A DNA stretch of 64,000 bases from Orthonyx spaldingii. Its lineage: Eukaryota; Chordata; Aves; Passeriformes; Orthonychidae. The notes under the pieces were generated by a model. That model made no database searches. It had not been told where the DNA came from and saw only the letters and a program-made list of their open reading frames with translations. Positions 56,285 to 64,000 of this stretch are shown one piece after another. The stretch spans positions 82,597 through 146,596 of the forward strand of contig VZTJ01001197.1 of NCBI GenBank assembly GCA_013397795.1, written 5' to 3'. Each line of letters begins with the position of its first letter. The first letter of the stretch is position 1. Made by a program: the position numbers and the translations under genes.

Positions 56285-56912
56285 GGCCCAGGGTCACAGA
56301 GCTGCTGCCAGAGGGAAATTACTCCTGTCTCGCCTGCAGATTCCTCCTGTTGGGGTGGGAGCCGGTGCTGGGGGAAATTCTGCTGCCAGCTCATGCAATC
56401 TGCAGCCAGGTTCAGATATTTCCACTTTTCATATGGATACAGGGAGCAGAGGCTTTGGAGCAGTTCTTGGGCTTTCCTGTGAAGCCTGGGGCTGGCTGCT
56501 CTCCCTTGAACAGACTCAGGATGTTCTCCTCACAGGATGAAGGAGAGCAACAGGACCCAGGAAGGGTTTGTGGGTCTGATGCCACCTCCACATTTTTCAG
56601 GGATGTTTCCTGACTGGTTTTCCCCTTGCCCACCAGAGCTGTGTGCAGGTGTCCCACCCCGTCCACTCCAGGCCCTTGGTTGTGAGGAGCCCAGAGCTGG
56701 GGAAGGTGGGCAGGAAACAAACCCCAGGGCCCAGGGTCACAGAGCTGCTGCCAGAGGACAAACAGTGCTGGGAAATTGTTCCTGTCTTGCCTGCAGATTC
56801 CTCCTGTTGGGGTGGCAGCTGGTGCTGAGGGAAGTTCTCCTGCCAGCTCACACAAGGCCAAAACCTGCAGCCAGATTCTGATATTTCCACTTTTCGTGTG
56901 GATATGGGGACA
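56285..56912. repeat. Diverged direct duplication, period about 440 bp
   Basis: The segments 56285-56450 and 56727-56912 share GGGTCACAGAGCTGCTGCCA, CTGCAGATTCCTCCTGTTGG and ATATTTCCACTTTTC in the same order and strand, with a 20-base insertion in the second copy. The 276 bases between the copies are not repeated elsewhere in the window. Confidence 0.85.
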
Positions 56913-57236
56913 GAGGGCACAGGTCGGCTCAAGGCCCTTGGCAATGAACATCCCCGAAGATCAAAGCTGCCCTTAGAGGAAATAGAAATGGAACTTTGTC
57001 CCCATTTTCAGTGTGACAGACACTAGGTCAGCATTTCTGATGGAACTGATCTCCTCACTATCATCATCCCCTGCATTTACCTGGAAAGGCAAACTGGAAC
57101 TCCAGCAGGGAATGAGCTGACCTTGGGATAAAGTGACACAAAAACACAGCCCCCTGTGCTGCCCATCGTGTTCTCCATTCTCCTCCACTGTTTCTCACCA
57201 GGGCAGTAACACCACAAGGAATTCCATTTTTTGGAG

Positions 57237-57525
57237 TCTGATCCCGAATGTTACAACCTGTTTTCAAAACCTCTGAGATTTAATGGGAAAAGTTATCAAT
57301 TCATGGACGTATCCACAGTGTTGCTGCCACTGCTGACCCTCCATGAGCTTGGGCTACTCAGTGATAAAGAGAAAAATCAATTTGTCAGGAGCACATGGAG
57401 AGCTCTTCGGAGTAGAAAGTTTACAAACCAAGTTGGAACTGCTGAATTTTCTCTCAGTAACATATGTGTTATTCACCACAGAGAGGGCAGTGTTACCCTC
57501 CAGCTAAAGATACAAACAACCAAAG
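57237..57525 (+). other. Candidate internal coding exon, plus strand, identity unknown
   Basis: An open segment of about 96 codons has the features of a real exon. It is locally AT-rich yet lacks stops. A TTTTTTGGAG acceptor-like sequence ends at 57236, and the end reads AAAG followed by GTAAAA, a good splice donor at 57526. The peptide looks globular, with a Leu-rich helix (TVLLPLLTLHELGLLSDKEK) and a strand-like part (GSVTLQLKIQTT) at the end. The frame is closed by a TAA at 57207. A CR1 copy begins 40 bases downstream, as would be expected in an intron. I do not recognise the family and found no partner exon in the window. Confidence 0.4.
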
Positions 57526-57566
57526 GTAAAAAAATGGGAATATGCATGGTGATGTAGGAAAAAAGA

Positions 57567-57950
57567 CAGAATCCCACAGTCATTTAGGCTGGGGAAGATC
57601 TCCAAGACCGTTGAGTCCAACCTGTGCCCAATCCCCAGCCCAGAGCGCTGAGGGCCACATCCAGGGACTCCTTGGGCACCTCCAGGGATGGGGACTCCAA
57701 ACCTCCTGGGGCAGTTCCAAGGCCTGACCACCCTTTCCATGGGGAAATTCCTGCTGATGTCCAACCTGAGCCTCCCCTGGCCCAGCCTGAGGCCGTTCCC
57801 TCTCCTCCTGTCCCTGTGCCCTGGGAGCAGAGCCCGACCCCCCCGGCTGCCCCCTCCTGTCAGGGAGTTGTGCAGAGCCACAAGGGCCCCCTGAGCCTCC
57901 TTTTCTCCAGGCTCAGCCCCTTTCCCAGCTCCCTCAGCCGCCCCTGGTGG
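57567..57950 (-). mobile_element. CR1 LINE, 3' about 385 bp, minus orientation
   Basis: It starts at the reversed end 'cacagtcatttaggctgggg' and 'gaccgttgagtccaacctgt', and contains a 'gaggccgttccctctcctcc' block, ACAAGGGCCCCCTGAGCCTC and 'ctcagcccctttcccagctc'. It belongs to the same subfamily as 6095, 11405 and 24298. Its 5'-truncated end abuts another CR1 in the opposite orientation. Confidence 0.93.
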
Positions 57951-57957
57951 AGCCTGA

Positions 57958-58355
57958 GAAGCAGCTGAGGGCTCTTGGTGTGTCCAGCTGGAGCAGAGGG
58001 CACTGAGGGCAGAGCTCAGGGGCTGCAGCTCCTCCCGAGGGCAGCTCCGATCTCTGCTCCCTGGGACAGGGACAGCAGCCAGGAACGGCTGGAGCTGGGC
58101 CAGGGCAGGGCCAGGCTGGAGATCAGGGAAAGGTTCTTCCCCCAGAGGGTGCTGGGCACTGCCCAGGCTCCCCAGGGAATGGGCACGGCCCCGAGGCTGC
58201 CAGAGCTCCAGGAGCGTTTGGGCAGCGCTCCAGGGATGCTCAGGGTGGGGTGTTGGGGGGTCTGGGCAGGGCCAGGGGCTGGGCTGGATGATCCTGGGGG
58301 TCCCTTCCAACTCAGGACATTCTGTGATTCTGTGACTCTGTGATTCTCTCATTCT
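57958..58355 (+). mobile_element. CR1 LINE, 3' about 400 bp, plus orientation
   Basis: It contains 'tgtgtccagctggagcagag', CTCCGATCTCTGCTCCCTGG, GGGCAGCGCTCCAGGGATGC, 'ctggatgatcctgggggtcc' and a tail of five ATTCTGTG-type octamers. It belongs to the subfamily of 16708 and 28070. It is head-to-head with the previous element. Confidence 0.93.
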
Positions 58356-61129
58356 GTGTTCTGCTCTCCCTGCTGTGTTGGACAAGCCCAGCTCACACAG
58401 AAGCTCTGCTATTTCATGTGCCTGGGTCCCAGCCCAAAGCCCATCCCAGCCACCTCTCACTGTCCTGCCCAACTCGAAGCCCATGGCACTGTCACCGCTG
58501 GCTGGGAGCTGCTGCCCCATCTCCTGTCCCAGCCCTGCACTGGGGTCACTGCCCTGGGGCACCTCCGGAGGGACTCTGCACCCGCAGAGCCCCGGGGTTA
58601 CAGCAGCAGGTCCTGTGGCCGCTCAGGACTGGATGGATTTTATCTCCCTGGACTCCAAACATAATTAATCCTTGAAGTTCTTCCTGTCCTTTAAATCATA
58701 CATCTGAAGGAGCAGTCGAGCAGTGCTGGAGTGCTCTAAAAATCCTCATCAGAGCCACTTGGAAACCCCCCTGGGGAGGTGATGGAAGAGGATCTCCAGC
58801 ACTGGAGCTGTGGGGTCCCCTCCCAGGACAGGGGATGCAGCAGATGCTGCAGAGCTGTCACTGCACAGCTGCCCTGGCTGAGGCAGCTGCAAACAGCTGG
58901 GGCCAAACCCTCACTGATGATCTGGGATTTATGGGATGCAGAAACCCATCCGTGGAATCTTGCACAGAAGCCATGAGAGACATAAAAAGAAAAAAAAAAA
59001 AAAAGTTAAAATTTCTTTCACTTTCACTTTCACAATACTTCCAAAGTATTGTTAGATTTGCAGGTTTTGGGCATTTTCTTTTTTAATTAAAAAAAAAAAA
59101 AAAATCAAACTTCTGAAGAAAGCTACTGCTTCTGGGAAAGGCTTCATAAACTCCAAGGCTCCATATACTCCAAGGCTCATTATTTTGTCAAAATGAAAAA
59201 AATTCAGCCTCAGCTTTTCAGCAGGCACTGCAGTATTATTAATCACCTCCTTGGACAGTGTGCATGTAATAAAACAAACTGAAATTAGCTGTAAAAAAAT
59301 TTTCAAAGAAAAGGCCACTTTCCAACATCCTGACACATGAAATAAGTGGGTGCCCAAACAAAGGACTAAGAGCACAATTAAGGCAAAGCAGGAACTGGAG
59401 GGGCAACGCTGGTCCAGTGCACTTCACATGGAGTCTTTCATCCATCAGAGCCCCAGAAGCGCTTAATCAAAATAACGGAGAGCGGGAGGAGAACAGAACG
59501 GCTTGGAGGCAAAGGGAGAAGATAAATGGAGGCTGTGGCACAAAGCAGAGAGGTGGGGAAGGGGCTTTTCGCCGTTTCCTCTCACGGAAATTCCTTCAGG
59601 TCACTCATCTCCATTGCTTGTCTCTGAAATGTCTCCTTTTTCAGTCCCTTAAGGAAGGTGACAACTGCCCAGCACGCTGCCAGTGAGGGAGAGGCACTGA
59701 CTGAGCAAATATTTGCCTATTTTCAGTATCATTTTCCTGTCTCATCCTTGTCACAGCCCAGCATCACCTTCGCTCTTTCTCTCCTGCTACCCCAAGGTTT
59801 TGGTGGAGGTTTCTTGCAGCTTTTCCTTGCCCAGCCAAAAAAAAAAAAAAAGGCTCCGTTTATCCCTCCTAACCTGGTGGTTTTCCACCTTACATTTCAT
59901 CCCACCCCGACCTCCTCCTTCACCTGCCTTTGGCAGGTCCACCTGGAGTTTTTCCCGTTCTCCCGAGGTCCCGACTGCCCTCAGTAATTCTGTGATCTGT
60001 GGATGGTTCATTGTTCCCTTTCCTTTCAAGATCACACACGAGGCCGCCGGGGATGGTGTCGGGCTCACGAGTCAAAAGCAAAGTGGCACCTGCCCAAATC
60101 TGTGAGTTATGGCCACACACAGAGCCAGCAGAGGAAGCTGGAAAAGAAAAGCTCGTGCTTGAATAAAACGCCAGCCATCCTTTATTTTATCCATCATTTA
60201 GGGGTCTCCTGGTTAATGGTTGACTGTTTTTCCTGAAGGGAGGAGAATTCCAGCGTGGGCAGAGCTGCAGGAACATCGATGGAGCCGAGAACGGGACAGA
60301 GGGGAGGCTGTGCCAGGGAAGGGCAGAGTCAGCACAGCCAGGGAGGGACGTCCTTGCCATCCGTCCTTGAGCCACTTCCTGTGCTCCTGACACTCCTCTG
60401 GAGCACCTCACCAGCCTGGAAAGTTCCTGAGGAGCTCAGAAAGCCCAGAAATTCCTTTGGCTGGCTCAAGTGTGCAAATAGATTTGTGCATTGTGATGGC
60501 AAAGTGCTGAGTCCTGGTCCCCACTCACACTGTGGGTCCCTGACCCTCCCACCTCTCTGAACCAGCAAAACCAGTTTTGTGTTCCAGAACGGCGATTTGG
60601 GGGTCCATGGTACAGCGTCAGTGGTCTCCCAGCTGACCCACCAGAAACAGGAAATTAAAATCAGAATTCTTGCCTGGAAGCAAAAGGAGAGGTTGTGAAC
60701 AGAGCTGGCCGAGGAAGAATAATGACAATGAGATGCAAGCAGCTCTGCTGGCTGTGTCTGATGGGACACAGTTCCCAGGAGGGAAGGAATTCAGATCATC
60801 CAACAGAACGTTTTCGTGTTCCCTCCAACAAAACGCAAGGGAAAACTCCATTGCAGAAAATCTAGAAAGGGAAAGAGAAAAAATATGAACATTGCAAACT
60901 CTGCAAGCAAAGATCCACGCAGAAGAGATAATGAATTTCCTGAAATTTTGGAGATAACAATTTCCCAGATTTGAGACGGACACAGCTGTAAGACCCATGA
61001 TGACAATGGGTCATCATTGAGAGTTTCTGCAAAGGGTTTTTTCCCAAAAAACTGTGTCCAGCTGCCCAGGGCAGGGCCCGGTGACAGCCCAGGTAAGCAC
61101 AGGATGACCAAGAGCAGAGTCCTGTTCCC
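58356..61129. other. Unassigned sequence, 2.8 kb, AT-rich in places
   Basis: No gene was recognised. A-runs lie at 58989-59004, 59089-59104 and 59836-59851. The stretch 58970-59320 is the most AT-rich part of this region. No target-site duplication marks the A-runs as retrocopies. Confidence 0.4.
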
Positions 61130-61198
61130 CCACCCGGGATGGAGCAGATCGTGGTGCTTCCCACCCAAACCATTCCCTGATTCCCCCATTCTGTGCCT
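61130..61198 (+). mobile_element. Probable CR1 3' terminus
   Basis: The sequence 'cacccaaaccattccctgat' followed by TCCCCCATTCTGTG is the end of a CR1 copy. The upstream body is too diverged to follow. Confidence 0.55.
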
Positions 61199-62014
61199 TT
61201 GCAGGCAGCAGACGTCTCTGGTGGCCTCTGCTCAGTTTGGTCACCAGAGAGCTGCCCCAGGAGCTCAGTTTGCCACCCACAGGTGCCAGGTGGGACAGGT
61301 GACAGTGGCAGAGGGTGGCTCCAGTCCTGCCTGAGCTCATCCAAGGAAAACCCTTTGGTGTCTGTTTCCAGGGGTTTCTTACCCCGGCCGCAGCCAGCCA
61401 CTGGAACAGGTCCTGGGCTTGTGCTCACCTTTATTACAGCTTTGGTGGGACAAGTGCAGAAATGCAGGATGCAGGAATGCATTTTCTTGTGGATTTGATG
61501 GGAATTTAGGACACTTAATCAAAAGCAAGGAAAACAGTGAGTGGTGTGAGAGTGAAAGCCCCAGTGTCTGCCTTTTATATCTATCTCGTGCTTTGGGGAC
61601 ATAAAAGGGACCAGGGTTTGTGTTGGTGGTTTAGCTGGAGCTGGGTGAGAACATCCTTGAGTTTTGGAAGCAAACCCCTGAGCCTCTGACCAGCTGCTGC
61701 TTTTATCTCACCAAACCCTGGCTCTCCTCTGTGCATTTCTCTTTAGCCCAAGGCCTCCCCTCACCCAGAGGACTCCCAAACCTTCTCTGCTTTCCATCCA
61801 TTGACCTGGCAACAGAGCTTGCCCCTCTCCTGCCATCCTTTGCCCACTCCATGAGATGCCACACCCATCTGTTTGTCCGGATCTGTCCAACTGAAATCCT
61901 GCTCTCCCTTCCAGTGGTGGTCGTGGAAGTCTCCATCACATCCCTGCTCCTCCCTCCCAGAGCATCCAAAGTGCTCACAGGATCGAGCTTGTGAACTGAG
62001 TCCTGAATTCCTTT
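61199..62014. other. Unassigned sequence
   Basis: No gene or repeat was recognised. Confidence 0.4.
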
Positions 62015-62350
62015 CATGGAATCCTGGAATGGTTTGGGTTGGAAGGACCTTAAATCCCATCCAGTGCCCCCCTGCCCGGGCAGGGACTCCTCCCACTGTC
62101 CCAGGCTGCTCCAGCCCTGTCCAGCCTGGCCTGGGACACTGCCAGGGATCCAGGGGCAGCCACAGCTTCTCTGGGAATTCCATCCCAGCCCCTCCCCACC
62201 CTCCCAGGGAACAATTCCTTCCCAATATCCAACCTAAATTTCCCCTCTTTCAGTGTGGAGCCATTCCCACTTTTCCTATCACTGCAGTTCCTGAGGAACA
62301 ATCCCCCTCCAGCTCTCCTGGAGCCACTTCAGACACGGGAGCCTGACCAA
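62015..62350 (-). mobile_element. CR1 LINE, 3' about 335 bp, minus orientation
   Basis: It begins with AATGGTTTGGGTTGGAAGGA, contains 'cttctctgggaattccatcc' and 'caacctaaatttcccctctt', and reaches 'tctcctggagccacttcaga'. It is 5'-truncated. Confidence 0.92.
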
Positions 62351-63304
62351 CATGACCGAAGGTCTCTGAGTGACCACCCCTCCTCAGGCAGGAGTTTTCA
62401 GTCCTTACCCACAGATTTAACAATTCTTCACAGCTCTCCTTTACGTCCTCACCCTGATTAAATTGGAGAGGTTGACTCATGGAGCCACAGTTTGGAAATC
62501 CAGAGGGAAAGCTTTGCTGGCCTCTGCTCGTGTCCTGCACAGGGACAAGGAGATTTTCCCCACGATTTGTGTGTCCAGGCTCCCCGTGACATCATCAGGT
62601 GGCCACAACCCCCTGACCTGGCCCTCGGAGAGGCAGCTGTGACTTCATCCCCACCTCAGAAATTGTTTACATGGGAATGGGAAGACAAATGGGAATGGGA
62701 ATGGGAAGTCTCAAAACATGAACTAAAAAAAGTATTTCATTCCTCCAGTTTCAAACTTCTTTTTGTAGTGCAAACTAGTGCATAAATTACAAGGTAAAAA
62801 TCCACTTTAAAAAGGGTATAATAACTGGAATTTTACCCATTTCTTTTGCTGAAACGAAACATTTGCTGCATTCCAAACTGGCCACTTTGGCTTGTTTGAA
62901 CTCCCAACAAACCAATAAAGAAGAAAACAATTATTGACCAAGCTTTTCCATTTTTTTTTTTTTTTTAATCAAGGCTTTCTCTCCTTATAAGGAAAGTCAA
63001 CAGCCTTTGTTCTGAGGTAATTCAAGTGTCTCCACTGGCAGGAAAGTTTCCAAGTTTTCGGTTTAGATGTTTTCCTTTGTGTGCCTGACCTTTCCTCCAA
63101 GCTCCCGCCCTCTCCCTTTAATCTCTAACCAGCACTTTGGTGGCGTGGTTGGGTTGGGTTTTTGTGTTTTCCTTGAGAGCAATCCGTGCCTCAGGAGTGG
63201 AGTCAGTCATTTTATCTTACAGACAAAATTCCAAGGCATTTGGACATTGCCCAGCATTGGGAAAGGTGAAGTTTGTGCTGTGCTCTGTGGGTCATCCATT
63301 GAAA
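62351..63304. other. Unassigned sequence, AT-rich
   Basis: No gene was recognised. A T-run at 62950-62967 and a generally AT-rich stretch (62730-63060) are the only notable features. Confidence 0.4.
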
Positions 63305-63450
63305 CCCACCTGCATCCCTGGAATGTTCCAGGCCACGCTGGACAGGGCTTGGAGCACCCTGGGATGGTGGGAGGTGTCCCTGCCATGGCAGGGGTGGCAC
63401 TGGGTGGGATTTAAGGTCCCTTCCAACTCCAACCATTCCATGATTCTATA
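63305..63450 (+). mobile_element. CR1 LINE fragment, plus orientation
   Basis: It contains 'gccacgctggacagggcttg', 'ctgccatggcaggggtggca' and TTCCAACTCCAACCATTCCA with a short ATGATTCTATA tail. Confidence 0.9.
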
Positions 63451-63654
63451 TCTGAGCACCTGCGTCCTGTTTTCAGTGTCCTCCTGCCCAAAAAACCAGT
63501 GAGTGATGCCTTGTGTTCCAAGCCTCCACTTTTCCCACGGGTTCACTCTGGGTTGGACCCTTCCTCTAAGCATCACTGGGAAAATCAAGCCTGGAATCAG
63601 TAAATTAAAGTCTCTATTGGGGCAGCTCCATCCTGGAGCGATTCCGTAGCCCTT

Positions 63655-63860
63655 CCACACACAGAGGAGGTTGGAGATTCCACCTGAACACGAGGAAGGA
63701 ATTCTTTATGGAGAGAGCAGTGGAAGAGCTGCCCAGGGAGGGTGTGGAGCCTCCTCCTGCCGCCCCAGGACAGCCCTGCGGGAGCAGGGAACGGGACCAG
63801 GTCTCCCTCTGTGACCCTTCCAGCACCCTGGGATCCCGTGGGATCGGGGACTGCGAAGCA
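63655..63860 (+). mobile_element. Probable older CR1 fragment, plus orientation
   Basis: The order 'ggaattctttatggagagag', CAGTGGAAGAGCTGCCCAGG and GAGGGTGTGGAGCCTCCTCC follows the 3' region of an old CR1 subfamily. The terminal part is degenerate. Confidence 0.55.
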
Positions 63861-63925
63861 CAGGGCGACCCAGGAGCAGAGATCCCTGTAAAGTGTTGGG
63901 CACCAGCACTGAGCCACTGGAGGGG

Positions 63926-63990
63926 AGCAGCTGGGACTGGGATGGGACTGAGATGGGACTGGGACTGGGACTGGGACTAGGACTGGGAAT
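63926..63990. repeat. GGGACT hexamer array near the window end
   Basis: About eight imperfect GGGACT units with GGGATG and TAGGACT variants. G-triplet spacing makes it another quadruplex-prone tract. It may continue beyond the window. Confidence 0.9.
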
Positions 63991-64000
63991 AGGTGTGGGA

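Noticed and set aside
57504..58562. 352-codon open frame on the minus strand
   Set aside because: Most of it lies inside two CR1 elements read in a non-coding frame.
58989..59104. A-runs as tails of processed pseudogenes
   Set aside because: No coding remnant precedes them and no target-site duplication is seen.
60997..61017. 8-bp hairpin (ATGATGAC, loop of 5, GTCATCAT)
   Set aside because: Too short to be significant; no microRNA-length stem or terminator context.
1..64000. Operons, ribosome binding sites, phage or plasmid features
   Set aside because: The sequence is vertebrate; no bacterial gene organisation is present.

Overview
This is an intergenic or intronic stretch of a bird genome, most likely a songbird. 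The main evidence is about 30 copies or pieces of CR1, the dominant avian LINE. They lie in both orientations, are nearly all 5'-truncated, and share 3' ends of the type ATTCTGTG. GC-rich sequence full of tandem repeats, plus one candidate LTR of an endogenous retrovirus, fits the same picture. I found no complete protein-coding gene, no rRNA or tRNA, and no bacterial or phage feature. Most long open frames arise because the DNA is GC-rich and repetitive.

Layout. 0-10 kb: CR1 pieces, a candidate solo LTR (about 3090-3488), a 51-bp minisatellite (7882-8119), a TCC tract and a 20-bp minisatellite (9371-9590). 10-28 kb: CR1 copies, one with a 240-bp expanded tail (11841-12079), a small cluster of GATA-type motifs (12458-12668), a 49-bp minisatellite (19735-20350), two CpG-richer patches, and a polypyrimidine hexamer array holding a 41-base assembly gap. 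28-41 kb: more CR1, an 18-bp minisatellite (29679-29911), a CR1-linked pentamer array (37842-37997) and a 1-kb minisatellite with a 164-bp higher-order period (38421-39410).

41.5-51 kb holds the most striking structure. Two inverted arms of about 620 bp (41809-42428 and 49707-50340) face each other across 7.3 kb. Each is bordered outside by the same pentamer array (GGGAT on the left, ATCCC on the right). The right array contains a 445-base gap. The inner 515 bp of the arms differ at only about four positions by eye. The spacer holds three weak exon-like segments (47655-47760, 48538-48730, 49181-49500).

51-64 kb: CR1 copies including a head-to-head pair (57567-58355), a diverged direct duplication (56285-56912), and the two best exon-like segments of the window: 57237-57525 on the plus strand and 55860-56052 on the minus strand. 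I cannot name a gene for either.

I see no coherent new multi-gene system. What merits attention is structural: the inverted duplication with quadruplex-prone arrays, the minisatellites with higher-order periods, and the unassigned exon-like segments. All similarity statements are by-eye comparisons within the window or against remembered CR1 consensus features; no search was run.
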